From the NCBI GenBank assembly GCA_964502465.1, contig CAZCWX010000481.1:1-9478 (forward strand): DNA of 9,478 bases, read 5' to 3'. Shown here piece after piece: positions 1-6,030 of this stretch (the stretch's first letter is position 1; each line of letters starts with the position of its first letter). Source of the stretch: CAZCWX01 sp964502465. GTDB lineage: Bacteria > Desulfobacterota > Binatia > Bin18. The position numbers and the translations under genes were made by a program. The notes under the pieces are model-generated. The model did not search any database. It saw nothing but the letters and a program-made list of their open reading frames with translations, and was not told the DNA's origin.

Positions 1-225
1 CACCAGGGCCACGGCCAGCCACTGCATGGAGAGCAGCCGCCGGCTCTCGCGCCAGAGCCCCGCCAGGATCAGGAAATTGGCCAGGTTGCACAGCCAGAAG
101 TAGTTCTGCGGGCCGAGCATCACCCAGTAGGTCGGCGCCCAGCCGAGGATCCAGGCGGTAAACACCAGCTTGAGCCACAGGGGCAGCCCCTCATGCGACA
201 GAGCGTATCCGGTCGAGTCGCGCAT
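1..225 (-). CDS. Partial membrane protein, N-terminal 75 residues
   Basis: This is the first 75 codons of a gene that runs off the left edge of the window. The ATG occupies 225-223 and shares one base with the TGA stop of the regulator upstream (TGATG). A GGGGAGGGG purine run just before it can act as ribosome binding site, so translation is probably coupled to the regulator. The peptide begins with a short polar stretch (MRDSTGYALSHEG). A hydrophobic segment follows at about residues 15-37, rich in Trp, Leu and aromatic residues, and a second at about 41-57 (QNYFWLCNLANFLILAG). A basic loop (RESRR) comes next. This is the pattern of a polytopic inner-membrane protein. I do not recognise the family with certainty and give no function. 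Third codon positions are almost all G or C, unlike the genes to the right of base 720. Confidence 0.7.
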   Translation of the reverse strand, partial: MRDSTGYALSHEGLPLWLKLVFTAWILGWAPTYWVMLGPQNYFWLCNLANFLILAGLWRESRRLLSMQWLAVALV

Positions 226-2222
226 CACCCCTCCCCGCCGATCCCGTGGCGTCTGAGCTTGTTGGCGATGGTGGTATGGGAGACCCCGAGACGCTTGGCC
301 AGCTGTCGGCTGGACGGATGCCGCGGATAGAGCTCCTCGAGCACCCGGCGCTCCACCTCGCCGAGGATGCCGGCGAGAGAGCCCTCGAGGTCGATACCCG
401 CAAGACCTGCCGAATCCCCGACGTCGGGCAGGCGCAGGTGGGCGGGCTCGATGGTCTCGCCCTCGCACAGCGAGACCGCCTGGAAGAGCACGTTCTCGAG
501 CTGGCGGACATTGCCGGGCCAATGGTAGGCGGCGAGCCTCGCCAGGGCCGGCGGCGAGAGCGCCGGCAGACGGCAGCCGATCTGGCGGGCCGCGCGGTCG
601 ATGAAGTGCCTCGCCAGCGCCTCGATGCCCTCTCGGCACTCGCGCAACGGCGGCACCTGCAACGACAGCACGTTGAGGCGATGGTAGAGGTCATGGCGGA
701 ATTTCCCCTCCCCTACGAGTTGTTCTAGATTCCCATTCGAGGCGGCAATCACTCTCATGTTAATGGGTCGCGGCTTGCTCCCCCCGATGGGAACGACCTG
801 ACCGGTCTCGAGCACGCGCAGTAAACTCACCTGCACTTTCGCTGGCAGATTATCCACGTCGTCCAAAAATAAGGTTCCCCCGTGAGCAAGCTGAATTTTT
901 CCCGGCTTGCCACCCTTGGCCGCTCCGGTAAACGCGCCCTCCTCATAGCCGAAGAGTTCCATGCCGATGAGATCATCACTCACACCGGCACAGTCGAGAG
1001 GAACAAACGGACCATGTCGCCGTGAGCTGGCGCTATGGATTGACTGGGCGACCAATTCTTTCCCCGTGCCCGATTCGCCTAACAGCAAGACCGGCCAGTC
1101 ATACTGGCTCGCTTTGTGAGCACGGGCCATACACTGGCGAAAGAGAGGACTCTGTCCCAGCAAATCTGTAAACGTATAAGTCGTCGTCCACGATTGCTCA
1201 GACTGTCTCTTCGGTACGGCAGTTCGGGTGGGTTGGGAGAGCAGAAGGATCGCTCCGGTTGCGCGATCGAGGGGGACGGGGAAGAAGGTGACTCCAGGCG
1301 CGGGCTCGTGTGAGAGGAGCTGTTGTATGGACGCGGCTGTGTTGAGCGCGCCGAGTTGCTGCAGTTTGGGAATCTTCTGCAACGACTGACCGATGAGACG
1401 GGAGGGCGACAGAGACAGCATTTTCTCCATGGCCGGGTTCACACTGAGAATTCTCCCCCGCTTATCGAGCGCCAGCAGGCCATCCGCAGGATAATGGGCA
1501 ACAAGCTGAGCGAAGCGTTCCAGTATGGCGAGACGCGCCGTGGTCTCTTGCTCCCGGATCGCCCCTTCAATCATCGTCGCGGCCTGGATGACGAGTTCAA
1601 AGGCTCGAGGGTGAGCCAACTTGTCGTGCCCGGCGAGACCGACAGCACCGAGAACCTCCCCTGTCGTAGGGCCGTGAATCGGCGCGGCTTGACTCGTCCA
1701 GTCCTGCACGTTCGCAATGTAGTTTTCTTGCCAGCAGATCTGTACGGGTAGGCCAGTATACACACTGGTGCCGAGCGAGTTACAGCCGGCCTTCTGTTCA
1801 CCCCATTCGCCGCCAGGAATAGCGTAGATTTGTTCGGCCCTCGCCATCGCCCTGCGGCCGCCACGGATGGAGAGCAGTCGGCCTTGCTGATCAACCAGGC
1901 TGACGAGCTGGTGAGGTTCAGTAAAGTAGTTGGACAGCAGGGAGAGGACCTTTTCTGCACAAGAAAACCAGTCGATTTCCTCTCGCAGGACTTCTGGATC
2001 GTTGGGGATCTCCTGCCAGGGCGCGCGCGGTAGGGCAGGATCAACCCCGGCCTGTTTCGACCTGATCCACGCTTCCCGAATGATCGGGGGAACATCACTC
2101 AGATCTACGTCTGCCCCAGTCACGAAGAGTTCCCACTTCCGGGCAATCCGGCGCATCTCCGGAGCGGTAGGGGACGGAGGCGGCGGAACGACCACGTAGC
2201 TCTCTTTAGAGACTAGTCTCAT
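225..2222 (-). CDS. Sigma-54-dependent activator, AcoR/TyrR type (GAF-PAS-AAA+-HTH)
   Basis: An enhancer-binding activator of sigma-54 RNA polymerase. From the ATG at 2222 (665 residues), an AcoR-like GAF sensor covers about 85-220 (GCNSLGT near 146-152, AAPIHGPTTGEVLG) and a PAS region about 240-330. The AAA+ domain covers about 352-590, with Walker A GESGTGKE at 382-389, the sigma-54 contact loop GAFTGA at 429-434, Walker B GTLFLDD, the arginine-finger segment FRHDLYHRL near 508-516 and GNVRQLEN near 570-577. A Fis/TyrR-type helix-turn-helix lies at 637-662 (SSRQLAKRLGVSHTTIANKL). There is no receiver domain, so it probably responds to a ligand and not to a kinase. I chose ATG 2222 because AGGGAAGAA precedes it; a TTG at 2240 would add six residues. 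It is divergent from the oxygenase operon and probably controls it. Base composition jumps from about 50-58% to about 65-80% GC near base 700, so the C-terminal third may come from another source. Confidence 0.93.
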   Translation of the reverse strand: MRLVSKESYVVVPPPPSPTAPEMRRIARKWELFVTGADVDLSDVPPIIREAWIRSKQAGVDPALPRAPWQEIPNDPEVLREEIDWFSCAEKVLSLLSNYFTEPHQLVSLVDQQGRLLSIRGGRRAMARAEQIYAIPGGEWGEQKAGCNSLGTSVYTGLPVQICWQENYIANVQDWTSQAAPIHGPTTGEVLGAVGLAGHDKLAHPRAFELVIQAATMIEGAIREQETTARLAILERFAQLVAHYPADGLLALDKRGRILSVNPAMEKMLSLSPSRLIGQSLQKIPKLQQLGALNTAASIQQLLSHEPAPGVTFFPVPLDRATGAILLLSQPTRTAVPKRQSEQSWTTTYTFTDLLGQSPLFRQCMARAHKASQYDWPVLLLGESGTGKELVAQSIHSASSRRHGPFVPLDCAGVSDDLIGMELFGYEEGAFTGAAKGGKPGKIQLAHGGTLFLDDVDNLPAKVQVSLLRVLETGQVVPIGGSKPRPINMRVIAASNGNLEQLVGEGKFRHDLYHRLNVLSLQVPPLRECREGIEALARHFIDRAARQIGCRLPALSPPALARLAAYHWPGNVRQLENVLFQAVSLCEGETIEPAHLRLPDVGDSAGLAGIDLEGSLAGILGEVERRVLEELYPRHPSSRQLAKRLGVSHTTIANKLRRHGIGGEG
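695..730. other. Composition breakpoint inside the regulator gene
   Basis: To the left of this point the 60-base lines I counted run about 63-83% GC. To the right they fall to about 47-58%, with a clear change in third-position codon choice, although the reading frame stays open. The point falls in the codons for the conserved AAA+ segment GEGKFRHDLYHRLN, which is shared by nearly all sigma-54 activators. That makes it a natural site for homologous recombination between two activators, or for an assembly chimera. The sequence alone cannot tell these apart. Confidence 0.6.
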
Positions 2223-2336
2223 TTCTTCCCTGTTTTGCAATTGTGCGAGACCAAGTCGTGAGAACGCAAGGATAACAAATCACCTTGGAGATTCAAAACT
2301 TACCCCTAGCATCGACACTCACTTATCTGGTCCTTA

Positions 2337-2350
2337 TCGCTATACAGCGA
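2337..2350. promoter_or_regulatory. Palindrome TCGCT-N4-AGCGA, possible activator binding site
   Basis: A perfect inverted repeat with 5-base arms and a 4-base centre. It overlaps the -10 box of the regulator promoter and lies about 130 bases upstream of the start expected from the sigma-54-like element at 2447-2463. That is the usual distance for an upstream activating sequence. One dimeric site here could both activate the operon and repress the regulator. Five-base arms can occur by chance, so this is tentative. Confidence 0.3.
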
Positions 2351-2366
2351 CTTATTAATCTGTCAA
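2339..2366 (-). promoter_or_regulatory. Sigma-70-like promoter for the regulator gene
   Basis: Read on the minus strand there is a perfect -35 hexamer TTGACA (2366-2361), a 16-base spacer and TATAGC (2344-2339) as a 4-of-6 -10 box. Transcription would start near 2332 and leave a leader of about 110 bases before the ATG at 2222. A perfect -35 at near-ideal spacing upstream of a regulator gene makes this the best promoter candidate in the region. It is inferred by eye. Confidence 0.5.
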
Positions 2367-2446
2367 GAGGAAAGTAAAAAGACGGGGCATAGGAAATTGT
2401 GTTGTTCACTCAGCAACTTAAGAGTTTCTTCACCAAATTCTCGCTA

Positions 2447-2463
2447 TTGGCATTGTTTTTGTT
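2447..2463 (+). promoter_or_regulatory. Sigma-54 (-24/-12)-like promoter of the oxygenase operon
   Basis: The sequence TTGGCATTGTTTTTGTT fits the RpoN consensus TTGGCAC-N5-TTGCW. The GG is at 2449-2450, followed by exactly ten bases and then the G at 2461. The one departure from the core is GT in place of GC at -12. Transcription would begin near 2474, giving a leader of about 50 bases before the ATG at 2525. The divergent gene encodes a sigma-54 activator, which supports the call. Confidence 0.5.
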
Positions 2464-2513
2464 CCTTTCAATATCGCCCTTTTTGAACGCATAGTAACTA
2501 GCATGAAGAAGGG

Positions 2514-2523
2514 GGGACGTCCC
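2514..2523. promoter_or_regulatory. Ribosome binding region with palindrome GGGACGTCCC
   Basis: A purine run (AAGGGGGGA, ending at 2517) provides the Shine-Dalgarno for the ATG at 2525. It merges into the perfect 10-base palindrome GGGACGTCCC, which sits one base before the start codon. The counterpart at the right edge of the window reads GGGAGGTCCC (9459-9468), so the flanks are kept. It could be an operator, a translation-control element or simply duplicated leader sequence. Confidence 0.3.
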
Positions 2524-2524
2524 A

Positions 2525-2851
2525 ATGGTTGAGCGTCAATTAGCGCAGCCATTTCAAGATCTCGAACCGTACCTTAAGTGGTCCTTGCCCACGGAGCGCG
2601 AGCGCAGCGCCAAACGTCAGTCGAGTACGATAGACGAGATCTCTGCATTTTATCAGGCCATGTTGCCAAGGATGGAGGAAATACTGTCCTATTTAGCGCA
2701 GTTCCCGCTGGAGCATGTTCCTGAGGACGTACAGAGGCTGTTTCATCTCGCACTGGCGTTAGCTGAAGTCGCTCCCGCGGTTGAGAACTATGGCCAGCCC
2801 AGTGTTATTGAAGGGTATGATGTTGCCCGGTTTATTTCGGTCCACGACTAA
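2525..2851 (+). CDS. Small helical protein A, Rieske-associated, unknown function
   Basis: A 108-residue soluble protein with no signal peptide or membrane segment. I do not recognise a characterised family. It is clearly a paralogue of the protein at 4257-4595. They share PYLxW-x-LPTERERSAKRQ (about residues 16-32), AFYQAMLPRM (41-50), EILSYL (52-57), VPxDVQRLF (65-73) and APAVExYG (83-90), while the last ~18 residues diverge. The pattern of polar and hydrophobic residues suggests three or four amphipathic helices. Conserved Arg, Glu and Lys could bind a partner or a cofactor, but no Cys or His metal motif is seen. It lies 29 bases before Rieske oxygenase A and begins the operon. The repeated pairing points to an accessory or small subunit of the oxygenase. 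It does not resemble the ~160-residue SnoaL-fold beta subunit of classical ring-hydroxylating dioxygenases. Confidence 0.85.
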   Translation: MVERQLAQPFQDLEPYLKWSLPTERERSAKRQSSTIDEISAFYQAMLPRMEEILSYLAQFPLEHVPEDVQRLFHLALALAEVAPAVENYGQPSVIEGYDVARFISVHD

Positions 2852-2880
2852 ATAGGCAGACTCACAGAGGAGGGGAACTC

Positions 2881-4098
2881 ATGGCTGCTGTTGCAAAAGG
2901 ACCTCATCGCAAAAAGTGGCATGATCGCTACCCGGAGCTGGGGACTGGTCCAATCCCTATCGAGCGGTACATCTCACGGGAATATTTCGAGAAAGAGCGC
3001 GAGCGGATTTTTCGTAAAGTGTGGCTGAACATCGGCCGGGTGGAACAGATTCCCCATCCTGGCGATTATTTTGTCAAAGACCTCGCGATCTGTCACACCT
3101 CGCTTCTCGTCGTACGCGGCAAGGATGGCGCCATACGCGCCTTCCATAACATGTGTGCGCACCGTGGCAATCAGCTCGTGTGGGATACCAAGGGATCTTG
3201 TCAGATCTTCACCTGCAAGTTTCACGGTTGGGCGTATGCGCTGGATGGTTCTCTGAGACACATTACCGACGAGGACAATTTTTTCGGCCTCAAAAAAGAA
3301 ACCCTGGGCATGACTCCCGTCGCTGTCGATACCTGGGAAGGATTTATCTTCATTAATGTCGATCCTCATCCTAAGCAAACATTGCAGGAATACTTGGGAG
3401 AAGAGCTACGGGCCAGCATCGCAGGGTATCCGTTTGCGGAGGTCTCCAGCAACTTGTTTTCCTGGCACACCGACGTCAACGCCAACTGGAAGGTTGTCAA
3501 AGACGCATTTCAAGAGGTGTATCACATCTCCACCCTCCATCGCCGCATCATTGGCAGTGTGTACGCGAATAAGGCAAACCCCTATTCGCATGCACTCGAC
3601 TTTACCCTCTTTCCCCCGCACGGCCGGGTGTCATTGTCAGCGAATCCTGACCGGCAGCCCACACCGGTTGAGTCATTGGCAGGACGATTTGGTCCAATGG
3701 TGTTGCAACAGAATAACAGCCAGTTGGAGAAGATGCCGAAAGGGGTGAATCCGACGCGCTACCCGCATTGGTCGTTCGACGGTCTGGCGCTGTTTCCCAA
3801 CTGTCTCATTTATATCTCGCAGGGGACATATCTGACGCACATCTTCTGGCCGTTGTCGGAGAGCCGAACGCGCTGGGAAATTCGCACTTATTCGCCGAAG
3901 GCGAAAACGTTGGCCGAGCGCTTCTGCCAGGAATACGGTAAGGTCACATTTCGTGACACACTGTTAGAGGATGGGAGTACGCTGGAGCGAACCCAAGCCA
4001 TGTTGGCATCGGGAGCGAAGAAAGAAATCGTCCTGCAAGACGAAGAGCTACTGATTCGTCAGCATCACTATGTGACGGATATGTTCTTTAACGCGTAG
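2881..4098 (+). CDS. Rieske non-heme iron oxygenase, alpha subunit A
   Basis: A 405-residue ring-hydroxylating oxygenase large subunit. The Rieske [2Fe-2S] motif C-x-H-x17-C-x2-H is complete: Cys92, His94, Cys112 and His115 (CAHRGN and CKFHGW). The catalytic domain has NWKVVKDAFQEVYH with the bridging acid Glu212, iron ligands His215 and His220, and the third ligand probably Asp364 in LLEDGSTLERTQ. These should activate O2 at a mononuclear Fe(II) using electrons passed from the Rieske centre of a neighbouring subunit. The start follows a strong GAGGAGGGG and begins a conserved N-terminus (YPELGTGPIPIERYISREYF). The C-terminal RQHHYVTDMFFN is shared with the second copy. No beta subunit, ferredoxin or reductase is nearby, so it may be a homo-oligomer or work with small protein A. 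The substrate cannot be read from sequence. Confidence 0.93.
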   Translation: MAAVAKGPHRKKWHDRYPELGTGPIPIERYISREYFEKERERIFRKVWLNIGRVEQIPHPGDYFVKDLAICHTSLLVVRGKDGAIRAFHNMCAHRGNQLVWDTKGSCQIFTCKFHGWAYALDGSLRHITDEDNFFGLKKETLGMTPVAVDTWEGFIFINVDPHPKQTLQEYLGEELRASIAGYPFAEVSSNLFSWHTDVNANWKVVKDAFQEVYHISTLHRRIIGSVYANKANPYSHALDFTLFPPHGRVSLSANPDRQPTPVESLAGRFGPMVLQQNNSQLEKMPKGVNPTRYPHWSFDGLALFPNCLIYISQGTYLTHIFWPLSESRTRWEIRTYSPKAKTLAERFCQEYGKVTFRDTLLEDGSTLERTQAMLASGAKKEIVLQDEELLIRQHHYVTDMFFNA

Positions 4099-4148
4099 CG
4101 GCAAGCCAGGTATTGTGCTTTTTTCACGCTGAGAAGGCTTTGTTGCCG

Positions 4149-4237
4149 AAATCCTTCTTGTCCCTCCTTTGTCAAAGGAGGGAACCTCAAAGCCCCCTTT
4201 GGTAATAAAGGGGGCCGCGCAGAGAGCGGAGGGATTT
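4149..4237. repeat. Palindromic intergenic repeat with two hairpins (MITE/REP-like)
   Basis: About 89 bases bounded by AAATCC and GGATTT. Inside are a perfect palindrome at 4161-4183 (TCCCTCCTTTG/CAAAGGAGGGA) and a second hairpin at 4192-4215 (GCCCCCTTT, six-base loop, AAAGGGGGC). Translated backwards it gives a PSFDKGGTRR-type peptide, like spurious short proteins I recall from many genomes that carry this dispersed repeat. It fills most of the gap between Rieske A and small protein B. It may weaken read-through or stabilise the upstream mRNA, but there is no U-tract for a classical terminator. Confidence 0.7.
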
Positions 4238-4256
4238 GTGGAAGGAGAAAGATCCA

Positions 4257-4595
4257 ATGTCCGAACAATTTTTGCCTGAACCATTTGCGGATCTCGCACC
4301 ATACCTCGCATGGGCCTTACCCACGGAGCGTGAGCGCAGCGCCAAGCGTCAGGCAAGCACGATGGCCGAGATCAACGCATTTTATCAGGCGATGTTACCG
4401 AGGATGGATGAGATACTGTCCTATTTAGAGCAGTATACGCTGGAGGGTGTTCCAGCCGACGTGCAGAGACTGTTCTTTCTCACGCTCTCGTTGGCCAAGA
4501 TCGCTCCTGCCGTTGAGATGTATGGCGAACCGAATGCTGAAGGGCTCGATGCGTTGCGACTCGTGAACGTTGATATTTATCCGGCACGGAGTTGA
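4257..4595 (+). CDS. Small helical protein B, Rieske-associated, unknown function
   Basis: A 112-residue paralogue of the protein at 2525-2851, placed in the same way 30 bases before the second Rieske gene. I chose ATG 4257 because AAGGAG lies nine bases upstream and the protein then starts like its paralogue (MSEQFLPEPFADLAPYLAW). A TTG at 4236 would read through that ribosome binding site. The core LPTERERSAKRQ (21-32), AFYQAMLPRM (41-50), DEILSYL and VPADVQRLF is retained almost unchanged. The C-terminal tail differs (LDALRLVNVDIYPARS). Strong conservation of the middle with a variable tail suits a protein that binds a conserved surface of its partner oxygenase. Function is unknown; an accessory subunit is an inference from the pairing. 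Confidence 0.85.
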   Translation: MSEQFLPEPFADLAPYLAWALPTERERSAKRQASTMAEINAFYQAMLPRMDEILSYLEQYTLEGVPADVQRLFFLTLSLAKIAPAVEMYGEPNAEGLDALRLVNVDIYPARS

Positions 4596-4625
4596 ACACC
4601 CACAGGGAAAAGGAGGAAAAGGCTA

Positions 4626-5843
4626 ATGGCAACTCAGACAAATGGAGCACATGGCGGGAAATGGCACAGTCGGTATCCAGAGCTGGGAACGGGGCCGATC
4701 CCTATCGAACCCTACATCTCACGCGAGTATTTCGAGAAAGAACGCGAGCGGATTTTTCGCAAAGTGTGGTTCAACGTGGGCCGGATGGAGCAGATTCCCA
4801 ATCCCGGTGACTATTTCGTGAAAGAGCTTGCCGTATGTAATACCTCGATTGTGGTCGTCCGTGGCGAAGATGGTAAGGTGCACGCCTTTCACAACATGTG
4901 TTCCCATCGCGGAAATCCAGTCGTGTGGAACGCCAAGGGGAAGTGCAAGACGTTCACGTGTAAGTACCATAGCTGGACGTATGGGCTGGATGGTGCTTTG
5001 CGTTACGTTCCAGACGAAAAGAACTTCTGTGGCATCAAGAAAGAAGCTCTTGGATTGACGCCGGTTGCCGTTGATACCTGGGAGGGGTTTATCTTTATTC
5101 ATACAGACCCGCACCCAAAAGAAACGTTGGAAGATTACCTTGGGGAAGCGGGGAGCAGTTTTGCGGGGTATCCCTTTGCCGAGATCGCCACCGGCTGCTC
5201 TGCCTGGGAGATCGATGTGAATGCCAACTGGAAGGTCTGCAAAGACGCGTTTCAGGAGGTCTATCATATCTTCAGCCTGCATCACAAAAGCACTGGGTCC
5301 GCATTTGCCGGCAAATCAAACCCCTACCTGAACGTGCATGAGCTGGCCCTCTTTGCCGCGCACGCGCGGATCTCTGTGCCTGCGAGTCTGGACTGGCGGC
5401 CAACACCCGTCGAGGCGTTGGCGAAACGCTATGGCATGTTGACACTACAAAAACAGGGCAGCTCTTCGCAAGGGATGCCTGCGGGAGTCAATCCGACGGG
5501 CGCTCCGGATTGGTCATTCTCGGGTTTTATCTGTTTCCCAAACACGTGCCTCTACGTTGCCGACGGCGGATTTCTCACGCATACGTTTTGGCCGCTGTCA
5601 GAAAACCGCACTCACTGGGAAGCCCGGATTTATTTCCCGAAGGCGCAAACGCTGGCTCAGCAATTTAGCCAGGAGTACAGCCGAGCGACCTTTGTTGACG
5701 GAGTACTCGTGGAAGATGGAGGAACGTTTGAGAAAATCCAATCGATGTTGGCGTCCGGGGCAAAGAAGGAAATCATCGTAGGAGATGAGGAGTTGCTCAT
5801 TCGTCATCATCACAAAGTGACGGAGATGTTCTTTAACACATAA
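4626..5843 (+). CDS. Rieske non-heme iron oxygenase, alpha subunit B
   Basis: A 405-residue paralogue of the oxygenase at 2881-4098 with the same length and ends. Rieske ligands are Cys92, His94, Cys112 and His115 (CSHRGN, CKYHSW). The mononuclear iron site is Glu211 as bridge, His214, His219 (EVYHIFSLH) and probably Asp364 in LVEDGGTFEKIQ. The start ATG follows AAGGAGG. Against copy A, the region after the second iron histidine differs (HHKSTGSAFAG versus RRIIGSVYAN), as does residues 240-290, which in this family usually shapes the substrate pocket. The two copies therefore probably act on different substrates or on different positions of one molecule. The C-terminal RHHHKVTEMFFN tail is kept. 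The electron-transfer partners are not in the window. Confidence 0.93.
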   Translation: MATQTNGAHGGKWHSRYPELGTGPIPIEPYISREYFEKERERIFRKVWFNVGRMEQIPNPGDYFVKELAVCNTSIVVVRGEDGKVHAFHNMCSHRGNPVVWNAKGKCKTFTCKYHSWTYGLDGALRYVPDEKNFCGIKKEALGLTPVAVDTWEGFIFIHTDPHPKETLEDYLGEAGSSFAGYPFAEIATGCSAWEIDVNANWKVCKDAFQEVYHIFSLHHKSTGSAFAGKSNPYLNVHELALFAAHARISVPASLDWRPTPVEALAKRYGMLTLQKQGSSSQGMPAGVNPTGAPDWSFSGFICFPNTCLYVADGGFLTHTFWPLSENRTHWEARIYFPKAQTLAQQFSQEYSRATFVDGVLVEDGGTFEKIQSMLASGAKKEIIVGDEELLIRHHHKVTEMFFNT

Positions 5844-5887
5844 AGTGGGTGTCTAAATCAAACCGTAAGAGATCGGCACACCAGGTT

Positions 5888-5948
5888 TGTCACCCTGAGT
5901 GAAACGAAGGGTCTCTCAGAGAGATTCTTCGCTGTGCTCAGAATGACA
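5888..5948. repeat. 61-base palindromic repeat (MITE/REP-like)
   Basis: The left arm reads TGTCACCCTGAG...CGAAGGGTCTCTC. The reverse complement of the right arm reads TGTCATTCTGAG...CGAAGAATCTCTC, so the element is a near-perfect inverted repeat with TGTCA/TGACA termini. Read backwards it encodes a VILSTAKNLSE-type peptide, like the widespread spurious short proteins I recall that come from this repeat. It sits alone between Rieske B and amidohydrolase 1, and its right end supplies a possible -35 box (see 5943-5971). Confidence 0.75.
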
Positions 5949-5971
5949 CGTCCGAGGGGGCACAGTATAAA
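5943..5971 (+). promoter_or_regulatory. Sigma-70-like promoter formed at the repeat edge
   Basis: ATGACA (5943-5948, five of six matches to TTGACA) is the last six bases of the palindromic repeat. After exactly 17 bases comes TATAAA (5966-5971, five of six matches to TATAAT). The start would be near 5978, about 50 bases before the ATG at 6031. This could give the hydrolase genes a promoter of their own. It is found by eye. Confidence 0.45.
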
Positions 5972-6030
5972 GTGTACGAATGTTCTGTGGTCCGATTTAG
6001 ATATCACACGAAAAAGAAAGGAGGACTTCA

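Noticed and set aside
191..694. Minus-strand 167-codon Arg/Ser-rich frame
   Set aside because: An out-of-frame shadow of the GC-rich part of the regulator; its composition is not protein-like.
4048..4356. Minus-strand 102-codon frame with a PSFDKGGTRR peptide
   Set aside because: It spans the hairpin repeat and overlaps the ends of two well-supported plus-strand genes.
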